Assembly: GCA_035701825.1 (NCBI GenBank)
Contig: DASSRK010000050.1
Span: 1 to 24,039, forward strand
DNA: 24,039 bases
Source: CADEED01 sp035701825
Lineage (GTDB): Bacteria > Pseudomonadota > Gammaproteobacteria > Steroidobacterales > Steroidobacteraceae
Direction: 5' to 3'
Position 1 is the first letter of the stretch. Every line of letters begins with the position of its first letter. The translations under genes were made by a program, and so were the position numbers. Shown piece after piece: positions 1 to 8,166 of this stretch. Under the pieces are notes generated by a model. It saw only the letters and a list, made by a program, of their open reading frames with translations. It searched no databases and had not been told where the DNA came from.

Positions 1-1
1 A

Positions 2-892
2 CGCGTGTCGCGCTACGGCATGATCGCGTTCGCCTCGAGCCTCGACCAGGGCGGCCTGATCTCGCAGTCCGCCGAGGACGCGGCCCTGGTGCTCGGCGCC
101 ATGGCGGGCTTCGACACGCGCGATTCCACCAGCGTCGACACGCCGGTGCCTAACTACGTCGAGTCGCTGGACGCGCCTCTGGCGGGGCTGAAGATCGGAC
201 TCATCAAGGAGTTCTTCGACAAGGGCCTGGATGCCGCGGTCGAGCAGTGCATCCGCGATGCATTGAAGGTCTACGAGAAGCTCGGCGCGAAGCTGGTCGA
301 GGTCAAACTACCAGCGCTGCCGCTGTCGGTGCCCACCTACTACGTGGTGGCGCCGGCCGAGTGCTCGAGCAACCTGGCGCGTTTCGACGGCGTGCGCTAC
401 GGCTACCGCTGCCAGGATCCGAAGGACCTCCTGGACCTCTACAAGAGGTCGCGCGGCGAGGGCTTCGGCGCCGAGGTCAAGCGCCGCATCATGACCGGCA
501 CGTACGTGCTTTCGGCCGGGTACTACGACGCGTACTACCTCAAGGCGCAGCGCGTGCGCCAGCTCATCAACCAGGACTTCAAGCGCGCCTTCGGCGAGGT
601 CGACGTGCTGATGGGGCCGACCGCGCCCGACGTGGCCTTCCCGATCGGCGCCAAGGCCTCCGACCCCATCCAGATGTACCTCAACGACATCTACACCATC
701 GGCGCGAACCTCGCGGGCGTGCCGGCCATGTCGATTCCCTGCGGCTTCGTGCGCGACCTGCCGGTGGGCCTGCAGATCTGCGGCCCGCATTTCGCGGAGG
801 CGAAGCTGCTGAACGTGGCGCATGCCTACCAGAAGGAGACCGACTGGCATCGCAGGATCCCGGCCGCGTATTCGAAGGAGGTGCTGTCATGA
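2..892 (+). CDS. gatA: Glutamyl-tRNA(Gln)/aspartyl-tRNA(Asn) amidotransferase subunit A (5' truncated)
   Basis: GatA is the amidase subunit of GatCAB. It releases ammonia from glutamine so that misacylated Glu-tRNA(Gln) or Asp-tRNA(Asn) can be amidated in the cytoplasm. The window starts inside the gene; the last 296 codons are present. The frame opens with SRYGMIAFASSLDQGG, the conserved amidase-signature segment that follows the catalytic Ser-cisSer-Lys residues, so the triad itself lies upstream and cannot be checked. Further support comes from the GLKIGLIKEFF stretch, the MGPTAPDVAF segment and the C-terminal GANLAGVPAMSIPCGF / PVGLQICGPHF motifs typical of GatA. The TGA stop overlaps the gatB ATG by 4 bp (ATGA), so the two are translationally coupled. 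gatC is expected upstream but is not visible. Confidence 0.97.
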   Translation, partial: RVSRYGMIAFASSLDQGGLISQSAEDAALVLGAMAGFDTRDSTSVDTPVPNYVESLDAPLAGLKIGLIKEFFDKGLDAAVEQCIRDALKVYEKLGAKLVEVKLPALPLSVPTYYVVAPAECSSNLARFDGVRYGYRCQDPKDLLDLYKRSRGEGFGAEVKRRIMTGTYVLSAGYYDAYYLKAQRVRQLINQDFKRAFGEVDVLMGPTAPDVAFPIGAKASDPIQMYLNDIYTIGANLAGVPAMSIPCGFVRDLPVGLQICGPHFAEAKLLNVAHAYQKETDWHRRIPAAYSKEVLS

Positions 893-2334
893 GCCATCCT
901 TCAGGCTGGGAAACCGTCATCGGCCTCGAGATCCACGCGCAGCTGTCGACCAGGTCGAAGATCTTCTCGGGCTCGGCCACCGCGTACGGCGCCAGCCCGA
1001 ACTCGCAGGCCAACCTGGTCGATCTCGCGTACCCCGGCGTGCTGCCGGTGCTGAACCAGGAAGCGGTGCGCATGGCGGTGAAGTTCGGCCTGGCGATCGG
1101 CGCGCAGGTGGCGCCGCGCTCGGTGTTCGCGCGCAAGAACTATTTCTACCCGGACCTTCCCAAGGGCTACCAGATCAGCCAGTACGAGCTGCCGGTGGTG
1201 GCCAAGGGCCACCTCGACATCGTGCTCGATGACGGCTCGAAGAAGCGCATCGGCATCACGCGCGCGCATCTCGAAGAGGATGCGGGCAAGTCGCTGCACG
1301 AGGGCCTGCCGCGGCAGTCGGGCATCGATCTCAACCGCGCGGGCACTCCGCTGATCGAAATCGTCTCCGAGCCCGACATGCGCTCCGCGAAGGAGGCCGT
1401 AGCCTATCTGAAGAAAGTGCACACGCTGGTGCGCTACCTCGAGATCTGCGACGGCAACATGCAGGAAGGCTCTTTCCGCTGCGACGCGAACGTGTCGGTG
1501 CGCCGCGTGGGCACGGAGAAGTTCGGCACGCGCGCCGAGATCAAGAACATCAACTCGTTCCGCTTCGTCGAGAAGGCCATCAACTACGAAGTGGCGCGGC
1601 AGATCGACGTGCTCGAAGGCGGCGGCAAGGTGGTGCAGGAGACGCGCCTCTACGACCCGGACAAGGGCGAGACGCGCTCGATGCGCTCCAAGGAAGAGGC
1701 CAACGACTACCGATATTTCCCGGATCCCGACCTGCTGCCGGTGGAGCTCGACGCGGCGTTCATCGAGAACGTCCGCAAGACGCTGCCCGAGCTGCCGGAC
1801 GAGAAGGCCGCGCGCTTCGTGGCGTCGCTCGGGCTGTCGGAATACGACGCCGGCGTGCTGACGTCCTCGAAGGAACTGGCCGCCTACTACGAAGACGTGG
1901 CCAAACTAGTCGGCCAGCCCAAGCTGGCCGCCAACTGGGTGGCGGGCTCGCTCGCGGCCGCGCTCAACGAGGGCAACCTCGAGATCACCGAATCGAAGAT
2001 CGACGCGAAGCGCCTGGCCGGGCTGCTGGCGCGCATCGTCGACAACACGATTTCGGGGAAGATCGCCAAGGATGTGTTCGAGGCCATGTGGTCCGAGGGC
2101 AAGGATGCCGATGCCATCATCGAGTCGAAGGGCCTCAAGCAGATCACCGACACCGGCGCCATCGAGAAGGCCATCGACGAGGTCATGGCGAAGAACCCGG
2201 GCCAGCTCGCCGAGTACCGCTCGGGCAAGGACAAGCTGTTCGGCTTCTTCGTCGGCCAGACCATGAAGGCCACCGGCGGCAAGGCCAATCCCGCGCAGCT
2301 CAACGAGCTTCTCAAGAAGAAGCTCGCAGGCTGA
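889..2334 (+). CDS. gatB: Aspartyl/glutamyl-tRNA amidotransferase subunit B
   Basis: GatB is the tRNA-binding kinase/transamidase subunit of GatCAB: it activates the misacylated glutamate or aspartate with ATP and uses ammonia channelled from GatA. The product is 481 aa, the usual family length. The N-terminal cradle domain shows GLEIHAQL near residue 12, KNYFYPDLPKGYQISQYE near residue 84 and HLEEDAGKSLHE, then DLNRAGTPLIEIVSEPD, all diagnostic. The C-terminal ~150 residues (from about LPDEKAARFV) form the helical and YqeY-like tail that binds the tRNA elbow, ending in NELLKKKLAG. The ATG at 889 overlaps the gatA stop, and hslO starts 3 nt after the stop, which suggests a gatA-gatB-hslO transcript. 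Confidence 0.98.
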   Translation: MSHPSGWETVIGLEIHAQLSTRSKIFSGSATAYGASPNSQANLVDLAYPGVLPVLNQEAVRMAVKFGLAIGAQVAPRSVFARKNYFYPDLPKGYQISQYELPVVAKGHLDIVLDDGSKKRIGITRAHLEEDAGKSLHEGLPRQSGIDLNRAGTPLIEIVSEPDMRSAKEAVAYLKKVHTLVRYLEICDGNMQEGSFRCDANVSVRRVGTEKFGTRAEIKNINSFRFVEKAINYEVARQIDVLEGGGKVVQETRLYDPDKGETRSMRSKEEANDYRYFPDPDLLPVELDAAFIENVRKTLPELPDEKAARFVASLGLSEYDAGVLTSSKELAAYYEDVAKLVGQPKLAANWVAGSLAAALNEGNLEITESKIDAKRLAGLLARIVDNTISGKIAKDVFEAMWSEGKDADAIIESKGLKQITDTGAIEKAIDEVMAKNPGQLAEYRSGKDKLFGFFVGQTMKATGGKANPAQLNELLKKKLAG

Positions 2335-2337
2335 CCC

Positions 2338-3231
2338 ATGGCCGAGTCGGACAGGGTTCGCCGCTTCGTCCTCGAACGGCATCCGATCCGGGGCCATTCG
2401 GTGCGCATGGGCCGCTCGTGGCTCGACCTGCGCGAGCACCAGGATCATCCGCCGGCCGTGCAGGCCCTGTTGGGCGAAGCCGTCGGCGCCGTGGTGCTGC
2501 TGGCGGCGACGCTCAAGTTCAACGGCACGCTGACGCTGCAGCTGCAGGGCAAGGGCCTGGTGAGCCTGCTGGTCGCGCAGTGCACCCACGATTTCAAGGT
2601 GCGCGGCATGACGCGGCACGAACCGATCGGCGACACCGCGGGGTTCCGCTCGCTGGTGGGCGACGGGCAGATCGTGGTCACCGTCGAGGCCACCGATCGC
2701 GCGTCCAGCTACCAGGGCGTGGTGCCGATCACCGGCGACTCGCTGGCGGAGTGCCTCGAGGCGTATTTCATCCAGTCGGAGCAGCTGCCGACCCGCGTGG
2801 TGCTGGCGGCGACGCCGGGGGTGGTCAGCGGCATGCTGGTGCAGCGCATACCGGGCGAGGGCGGCAAGCAGTCGGTCGATCCCGCCGCGCTCGAGTCCGC
2901 CTGGATGAAGGTGGACCACGCGATGCTCGGGCTCACGCCCGCCGCGCTGGTCCAGGACGACATCGAGCCGCGCCTGGTGCGCATGTTCGGCGACGACGAA
3001 GTGCGGGTATTCGCCGGCCACGAGGTCACGTTCGAGTGCCGCTGCTCGCGCGAGCGCGTCGCGAACGTGCTGCGGTCGCTGGGCCAGGAGGAAGTGCGCA
3101 GCGTGATCGCGGAGCAGGGCGCGGTGACCGTGACCTGCGAGTTCTGCCAGCGGCCGTACCGGTTCGATCCGATCGACGCGGAGCAGTTGTTTGCCGAGGC
3201 GGCGCCGCCGGCGTCGGGATCCATCAACTGA
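2338..3231 (+). CDS. hslO: Redox-regulated molecular chaperone Hsp33
   Basis: Hsp33 is a cytosolic holdase switched on by oxidative unfolding: a zinc-bound cysteine cluster forms disulfides and exposes the client-binding surface. The 297-aa product has the normal family length. The redox switch is visible at the C-terminus as C234-x-C236, then 30 residues, then C267-x-x-C270, matching the CxC-(27-32)-CxxC signature. The N-terminal domain carries the typical QALLGEAVGAVVLLAATLKF segment, and DEVRVF leads into the linker. The ATG lies 3 nt after the gatB stop, so expression probably depends on the gat transcript. Co-transcription of hslO with gatAB is not the arrangement in E. coli and may be lineage-specific. 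Confidence 0.97.
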   Translation: MAESDRVRRFVLERHPIRGHSVRMGRSWLDLREHQDHPPAVQALLGEAVGAVVLLAATLKFNGTLTLQLQGKGLVSLLVAQCTHDFKVRGMTRHEPIGDTAGFRSLVGDGQIVVTVEATDRASSYQGVVPITGDSLAECLEAYFIQSEQLPTRVVLAATPGVVSGMLVQRIPGEGGKQSVDPAALESAWMKVDHAMLGLTPAALVQDDIEPRLVRMFGDDEVRVFAGHEVTFECRCSRERVANVLRSLGQEEVRSVIAEQGAVTVTCEFCQRPYRFDPIDAEQLFAEAAPPASGSIN

Positions 3232-3243
3232 ACGCGGCGCGGG

Positions 3244-3261
3244 ACGTTCCGGCGGGAACGT
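3244..3261. repeat. 7-bp perfect inverted repeat between hslO and the GH127 gene
   Basis: ACGTTCC at 3244-3250 and GGAACGT at 3255-3261 are exact reverse complements around a GGCG loop. There is no T-run after it, so it is a poor intrinsic terminator. It ends at the -35 position of the promoter proposed at 3260-3288, so it could equally be an operator for the GH127 gene. Which of the two is unresolved. Confidence 0.45.
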
Positions 3262-3288
3262 GAACCCGCCCGTCCATCGCGCTACAGT
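3260..3288 (+). promoter_or_regulatory. Putative promoter of the GH127 gene
   Basis: TACAGT at 3283-3288 (in GCTACAGTGCGC) is a plausible sigma70 -10. The hexamer 17 nt upstream, GTGAAC at 3260-3265, is a weak -35. Transcription would start near 3295, and a GGAGG Shine-Dalgarno lies just before the ATG at 3310. This would let the glycosidase gene be expressed apart from the gat-hslO genes. Confidence 0.4.
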
Positions 3289-3309
3289 GCGCGCAGGCCG
3301 GAGGTTCCG

Positions 3310-5175
3310 ATGACTTCAATCTCGCGTCGATCATTCGTGCAGCACGCCTGCGCCGCCAGCTGTGCCTGCGGCGCCTCGCTGTCGGCCGCGGCGGTGGCGC
3401 CGGCCACCGCACCGCTCAACGTACCCGAACTGGGGCTGCTGCCGCGCGACGCCGTGCAACTCACGGGCGGCCCGATGCTGCGGCAGTTCACCGACCAGCA
3501 ACGGCTCTATCTATCGCTCGACGACGACGCATTGCTCAAGCCGTTTCGCCAGCGCGCGGGACAACCCGCGCCCGGCGCCGACATGGGCGGCTGGTACGAC
3601 GACGCGAAGGATTTCTTCGTCGATCCCCAGGACTGGAGCACGGCCAACTGGCACGGCTTCATCCCGGGGCACAGTTTCGGCCAGTACCTGTCGGCGCTGT
3701 CACGCGGCTACGCGATCACGCGCGACGCCGCCACGCGGCGCAAGGTCCAGGACCTGGTCGACAAGTACGCGGCCACGATCTCGCCGCGCTTCTTCGATGA
3801 CTACAACCTGCCGGCGTACACGTTCGACAAGCTGGTGGTCGGACTGCTGGATGCCCACCAACATGCGGGCGTGACGAGCGCGCACGCCACGCTCGATCGC
3901 CTGGTGGACACGGCACTGCCGTTCCTGCCGGAGAAGGCGCTGACCTGGGAAGAGCGCCGCGCCCGGCCCCACAAGCGCGAGGCGCAGACCTGGGACGAGA
4001 CCTACACCCTGCCCGAGAACCTGTTCCTCGCCGCGCGCGCCGGGCTGGGCGATCGATACCTGTCGCTCGCGCAGCGCTATCTACCCGACGCGGCGCTGTT
4101 CGATCCCCTGGCGGCCGGCCGCAGCCCCTTCAAGGGCAAGCACGCCTACAGCCACGTGAACTCGCTGAGCTCCGCCATCGCGGCTTATCGCCAGACGAAG
4201 AACCCGAAATACCTGGATGCCGCGCGCAATGGCTTCCGCTTCGTGCAGGCGCAGTCCTTCGCCACGGGGGGCTGGGGTCCGGGCGAGACGCTGCTCGCGC
4301 CCGATGACCAGGACGGGCTGCTGAAGTCGCTCGAAAACAAGCACCAGTCGTTCGAAACGCCGTGCGGCGCGTACGCGCATTTCAAGCTCACGCGCTCGCT
4401 GCTGCAGATCGAGCCCGATTCGCGCTACGGCGACAGCATGGAGCGCGTGCTCTACAACACGATCCTCGGCGCGTGGCCGACCCGCGCCAACGGCGACACC
4501 TTCTACTATTCCGACTACACGAATACGGCCACCAAGTTCTATCGCAAGGAAGCCTGGCCGTGCTGTTCGGGTACCTTCGCGCAGGTCACCGCCGACTACG
4601 GCATCAGCACCTGCCTGGTGGCGGATGGCGGGCGCGGGCTGTACGTGAACCTGTATGCCCCGTCGCGGGTGACCACCGGGCTCGGCGGGCAGCGCGTCAC
4701 CGTCATCCAGGAGACGAACTACCCGGCCACGAACGCCAGCCGCTTCACCATCGAGGCTGCCAGGCCCGCCAGGTTCGCGATCTCGCTGCGCATTCCGGCC
4801 TGGTCCGGGCCCGCGACGCGGATCAGGACGAATGGCGAAGTGGTGCGCGCGCGCCCTGCGCCGCACGGATTCTGGACGCAGACCCGCACCTGGAAGAGTG
4901 GCGACGTCATCGAGATCGAATTCGACATGACTCCGCGCCTCGAGCCGCTCAACGCGGCGCACCCGGAACTCGCGGCGCTGCTGGTCGGGCCGACGGTGTT
5001 GTTCCCGGTCGAAGCGCCGGACGAGGCATTGACCCGCGGTCAGCTGCTGGCGGCGCGCAGGATTGGCGACGACGAATGGCGCGCACAGGGCGGTTCCGCG
5101 GAAATCCGGCTCAAGCCGTTTACCGCCATTGGCAGCGAGCAGTACCGGCTGTACAGCCGGCTGCAGCCTAGCTAG
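3310..5175 (+). CDS. Tat-exported GH127 / DUF1680-family glycoside hydrolase (beta-L-arabinofuranosidase-like)
   Basis: The 621-aa product begins with a twin-arginine signal (SRRSFVQ at residues 5-11, then a Cys/Ala-rich hydrophobic stretch), so it is probably exported folded to the periplasm. The rest is an (alpha/alpha)6 barrel plus beta-sandwich of the GH127/DUF1680 type. Characterised GH127 enzymes cleave beta-L-arabinofuranosides with a cysteine nucleophile held by a zinc-cysteine cluster. Counterparts visible here are C418-C419 in WPCCSGT, C352 in ETPCGAY and, for the acid/base, E326 in GGWGPGE. The glutamate that ligates zinc appears as E349 in an E-x-x-C rather than E-x-C spacing, so the subgroup and substrate are uncertain. 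The start has GGAGG at a good distance. The last 8 bp overlap the convergent M48 gene. No transporter or other sugar gene is adjacent. Confidence 0.88.
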   Translation: MTSISRRSFVQHACAASCACGASLSAAAVAPATAPLNVPELGLLPRDAVQLTGGPMLRQFTDQQRLYLSLDDDALLKPFRQRAGQPAPGADMGGWYDDAKDFFVDPQDWSTANWHGFIPGHSFGQYLSALSRGYAITRDAATRRKVQDLVDKYAATISPRFFDDYNLPAYTFDKLVVGLLDAHQHAGVTSAHATLDRLVDTALPFLPEKALTWEERRARPHKREAQTWDETYTLPENLFLAARAGLGDRYLSLAQRYLPDAALFDPLAAGRSPFKGKHAYSHVNSLSSAIAAYRQTKNPKYLDAARNGFRFVQAQSFATGGWGPGETLLAPDDQDGLLKSLENKHQSFETPCGAYAHFKLTRSLLQIEPDSRYGDSMERVLYNTILGAWPTRANGDTFYYSDYTNTATKFYRKEAWPCCSGTFAQVTADYGISTCLVADGGRGLYVNLYAPSRVTTGLGGQRVTVIQETNYPATNASRFTIEAARPARFAISLRIPAWSGPATRIRTNGEVVRARPAPHGFWTQTRTWKSGDVIEIEFDMTPRLEPLNAAHPELAALLVGPTVLFPVEAPDEALTRGQLLAARRIGDDEWRAQGGSAEIRLKPFTAIGSEQYRLYSRLQPS

Positions 5176-6208
5176 TCGCGGGGCACTTGGCCCGCGTGCG
5201 GGTGGGCGGGTGCGAGGCGAAATAATCGTACTTGTCGTCGCCCTTGGCGCTGCCCGCGATGCGGCACAGGATGGCGTCGAAGTTGGATTCCGCGATGCCA
5301 TTCTCGCGCAGCCACTGGCGCGAGAAGTTGTCGGCCTCGGTCTCGAAGTCGCGCGAGTTCTTCGCGTTCAACAGGGTGGGCGCGGCCGTCAGGATGCCGG
5401 AGATGGAGCTGACGTCGCCCAGAAGCGCCATGGCAATGGCCGAAACCCCCGCGGCGCTCAGCAACTGGCGCAGGGCGTGGCGGCCGCGCACGTGGCCGAT
5501 CTCGTGGGCCAGCACCGCCACCAGCTCATCGTCCGACTTCGACTCCTTCACGAGCTGGTCGGTCATCACCACGATGCCCGAAGGCAGCGCGAAGGCGTTG
5601 GCGCCGATGCCGTGCGCACCGTCGCGCAGCACCAGTTCGTAGTTGTGCCCATCGTTCAACGGGCGCGTCATGGCCCTGAAGCGCGCTTCCAGCTGACGCT
5701 GGCGTTCGGCGGGCAGCTGGGAGGGTTCGAACGCGACGCGATCGAGCACCTCCAGCGAACCGTTGCCGATCGCGCTGTCCATCGAGGCCGGCAGCACCTG
5801 CGCGGCCCAGTTGGCGATGGCCGGCACGCCCCAGGTGAGGAAGGCGAAGGTGATCAGCACGACCGCGCCCAGCGACGCGACCGCCACCTGCCAGCGGCTC
5901 TCCAGCCAGTTCACCACGCTGAGCCCGCGCTTCATGCCCGCGGCATCGCGCGCGCGATCGACGCCATCGTTGTCGTGGGTCTCGAACACGCCGCCACCCG
6001 GGAAGGAGATGCGGCGCACGATGTTGCCGACGCGGTCGGAAATCTCGACGGAGGCGAGCGGTGCCTCCACGGGCTGCTGCAGTCCGTGAAGGCGCAGGAT
6101 GCCATCGGCGCCGAACTCGAGCGTCGCCTCGAGCGGCGCCGAGCTCTTGCCGTCGAAATATCTCCCGGCGATCAAACTACAGCCCGAAGTCCACGTCGAA
6201 GAAGTCAC
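5168..6208 (-). CDS. Membrane-anchored M48-family zinc metallopeptidase
   Basis: The 346-aa product (counting from GTG at 6208) has three parts. The N-terminal ~85-residue domain is beta-rich and begins around GRYFDGKSSAP. A single transmembrane segment lies near residues 107-127 (VAVASLGAVVLITFAFLTWG). The C-terminal M48 peptidase domain has the zinc motif HEIGH at 235-239 and the third ligand E289 in ETEAD, so it should be catalytically competent. It resembles DUF7092/M48 proteins, with the protease domain probably periplasmic; substrates are unknown. The start is uncertain: GTG 6208 lies inside the upstream DUF898 gene with AGGAGG only 3 nt away, while TTG 6175 begins just after that gene's stop. 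Either way the gene is coupled to the DUF898 gene. Confidence 0.88.
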   Translation of the reverse strand: MTSSTWTSGCSLIAGRYFDGKSSAPLEATLEFGADGILRLHGLQQPVEAPLASVEISDRVGNIVRRISFPGGGVFETHDNDGVDRARDAAGMKRGLSVVNWLESRWQVAVASLGAVVLITFAFLTWGVPAIANWAAQVLPASMDSAIGNGSLEVLDRVAFEPSQLPAERQRQLEARFRAMTRPLNDGHNYELVLRDGAHGIGANAFALPSGIVVMTDQLVKESKSDDELVAVLAHEIGHVRGRHALRQLLSAAGVSAIAMALLGDVSSISGILTAAPTLLNAKNSRDFETEADNFSRQWLRENGIAESNFDAILCRIAGSAKGDDKYDYFASHPPTRTRAKCPATS

Positions 6209-7286
6209 CGGCCTCCTGGCCGAAGGCGCTCACGCCCTGCGACGCGCTGGCCGTGAAGGCCGACAGGTTGCCGTCGGAGTCGAGCGCGGTGTTCTCCAGC
6301 TGGTAGCGGACCTGGCGTACCTTGGCCCAGGGATAGAACAGGCCCAGCGTGAAGACGATGCCCAGCAGGTTGGTCACGTAGATGCCCACGAGCGACCCCA
6401 CCTCGAGGCGGGAACGGATGTAGTTGGAGCCGATCTGCACGCCGCCGAACGAGGCATTGAGGAACGAAGCCTCGTAGTAGCCGTAGATCATGAAGCCGAC
6501 GATCGCGCCGGCGAATATGCCCAACCACAGCTTGAGCCCGCCGGCCAGCAGCAGGCCCGTCATCGTCGGCACGGATTGCGGGTCGATGTTGCCGAACATG
6601 AAGGGCTTGAGCACCACGAAGATGAAGACGAGCCAGGCCACCAGCGCCATGGCGAACGTGATGTAGCAGAACGCATAGAAGCGTCCCGCGCTGGTGAGGA
6701 AAGACCAGCGCTGCGTGCCATACGCGATGTTGTCGAGCGTGTACTCGACGCGCTTGCGCACCCAGGAGGGGGTCATGATGCCGAACGTGAGGCCCGCGAT
6801 GAAATACCAGCCGATGAACGCGCCCATCGCCCCGCCGTAGGTGCCGTGGAAGTCGAAACGGATGTTGCGATACGAGCTCATGCGCATCTGGAACAGCCGC
6901 GAGCGCTGGATGATCCAGGGACCCAGGAAGAAGATGACCGGCAGCATGAGCAACACCGCCATCGGGGAGATCTGCGCCAGGACCAGGAAGGCGACGTAGG
7001 CGAAGAACACGACCAGGCGTCCCTTGAGGATGGCGAGCGGGCGCCCGTGGTACTCGAAGGAATGTCCATCCAGGTACGTGTTGCCGTAGAAGTAGCGTAG
7101 CCGCCGCACCTTGGCCCACGCGGAATAGATGCCGAGGGTCACGATGGTCAGCAGCAGGTTCACGATCCAGATGCGGAAGTATTCGCCACCGCTGCCGCGG
7201 AATTCGAACGGCAGCAGGACGCGTGACACGGGCCGCGGCTCGGCCGCGGCGAAACCTGCTCCTTGCAGAGCGATCGACTCGTTCAT
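6177..7286 (-). CDS. DUF898 (YjgN-type) polytopic inner-membrane protein
   Basis: The 369-aa product has about six to eight hydrophobic segments and matches the DUF898/YjgN pattern. The hallmark TLGIYSAWAKVRRLRYFYGNT near residues 51-69 recurs in altered form near the C-terminus as TLGLFYPWAKVRQVRYQLENT, so the protein looks like an internal duplication of one membrane module. Function is unknown for the family. The ATG has a good GGGAG Shine-Dalgarno. The gene follows mtgA after an 87-bp gap that holds a promoter candidate, and its stop overlaps the M48 gene. The DUF898-M48 pairing suggests a joint envelope role, but that is inference. Confidence 0.9.
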   Translation of the reverse strand: MNESIALQGAGFAAAEPRPVSRVLLPFEFRGSGGEYFRIWIVNLLLTIVTLGIYSAWAKVRRLRYFYGNTYLDGHSFEYHGRPLAILKGRLVVFFAYVAFLVLAQISPMAVLLMLPVIFFLGPWIIQRSRLFQMRMSSYRNIRFDFHGTYGGAMGAFIGWYFIAGLTFGIMTPSWVRKRVEYTLDNIAYGTQRWSFLTSAGRFYAFCYITFAMALVAWLVFIFVVLKPFMFGNIDPQSVPTMTGLLLAGGLKLWLGIFAGAIVGFMIYGYYEASFLNASFGGVQIGSNYIRSRLEVGSLVGIYVTNLLGIVFTLGLFYPWAKVRQVRYQLENTALDSDGNLSAFTASASQGVSAFGQEAGDFFDVDFGL

Positions 7287-7348
7287 GGATATCTCCCTCG
7301 GCTGCTTTCTGGTGGCAACCTCGCCGCAAGACTAGCGCCGATCCGCGG

Positions 7349-7377
7349 ACTGTATCCAGTCCAATCTAACCAGTCAG
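7349..7377 (-). promoter_or_regulatory. Putative promoter of the DUF898-M48 pair, overlapped by a palindrome
   Basis: Read on the minus strand, CTGACT (7377-7372) and TACAGT (7354-7349) are separated by 17 bp, a reasonable sigma70 match. An inverted repeat GGACTG-TATC-CAGTCC at 7347-7362 covers the -10, so a repressor could block it. The predicted start near 7342 would give a leader of about 56 nt before the DUF898 ATG. The -35 overlaps the mtgA stop codon. Confidence 0.4.
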
Positions 7378-8153
7378 CGAGTCGCCTCGAGGCGGGCACG
7401 CGAGCCGGCCCTGGGAGGCTCGGTGGGATGGTCGAGCTCGTCGAGGTAGGCGGCGCCGCCGAGGCCGCGCATCTGCCCGAGGATCCAGTCGCGGCGCCTG
7501 GAGACATAGAAAGAGGGCGCCTGCGCCTTCATGCGGATCGGATTCGGCAGTACTGCCGCGAGCGTGGCGGCCTCGTAGCGATTGAGTCGCGCCGCCGGTT
7601 TGCCGTAGAAGCGTTGCGCAGCGGCTTCCACGCCGTAGATGCCATCGCCGAACTGCGCGACGTTGAGATACACCTCGAGGATGCGTTCCTTGGGCCACGA
7701 CAGCTCGATGAGCAGCGTGAAGTACGCCTCGAGTCCCTTGCGCACGTAGCTGCGCCCCGACCACAGGAACAGGTTCTTGGCCACCTGCTGGCTGATGGTG
7801 CTGGCGCCGCGCACGTGCGGATGCTTGCGCGTGGCCTGTCGTTCGTTCGAGCGGATGGCTTCGCGGATCGACTTGAAGTCGAAGCCGGTATGGAACGGGA
7901 AGTATTGGTCCTCGGCGGCGATGACCGCGACGGCGGCGTGCGGCGAGATCTGCTCGAGATCCACCCAGCGATAGTCGGTGCGGTAGCCGCTCTTGCCGGA
8001 GACGCGCGCGCCGATGGCCGCATCGACCATGAACGCGCTGGTCCAGGGATCGATCCAGCGCATGGCCACCACGGTCAACACGCTCGCGAGGAACACGGAG
8101 AGCAGTCCGAGGGTGAACCAACGGACCGCGCGCCGCCGCCAGGTTTTGGCCAC
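7374..8153 (-). CDS. mtgA: Monofunctional biosynthetic peptidoglycan transglycosylase
   Basis: MtgA is a GT51 glycosyltransferase that polymerises lipid II into glycan strands on the outer face of the inner membrane, without a transpeptidase domain. The 259-aa product has a single N-terminal membrane anchor (residues ~13-31) and the GT51 motifs in order: AAEDQYFPFHTGFD with the catalytic Glu at 81, RGASTISQQVAKNLFLW, KERILEVYLNVAQFG and YGVEAAAQRFYGK. The C-terminus carries a short basic/acidic tail after LDELDHP. The start is the GTG at 8151-8153 (MAKTWRRRAVRW); no strong Shine-Dalgarno is visible. It begins 13 nt after the ppiB stop, probably within the prmC-ppiB transcript. Confidence 0.96.
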   Translation of the reverse strand: MAKTWRRRAVRWFTLGLLSVFLASVLTVVAMRWIDPWTSAFMVDAAIGARVSGKSGYRTDYRWVDLEQISPHAAVAVIAAEDQYFPFHTGFDFKSIREAIRSNERQATRKHPHVRGASTISQQVAKNLFLWSGRSYVRKGLEAYFTLLIELSWPKERILEVYLNVAQFGDGIYGVEAAAQRFYGKPAARLNRYEAATLAAVLPNPIRMKAQAPSFYVSRRRDWILGQMRGLGGAAYLDELDHPTEPPRAGSRARLEATR

Positions 8154-8166
8154 GTGAGCTTGCCGG

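Noticed and set aside
3244..3261. Intrinsic terminator after hslO
   Set aside because: The 7-bp stem has no following T-run, so I list it as an inverted repeat of unknown role.
5063..6256. Plus-strand frame of nearly 400 codons opposite the M48 gene
   Set aside because: The minus strand has HEIGH and ETEAD zinc motifs in the right order; the plus-strand product is Arg/His-rich and featureless.
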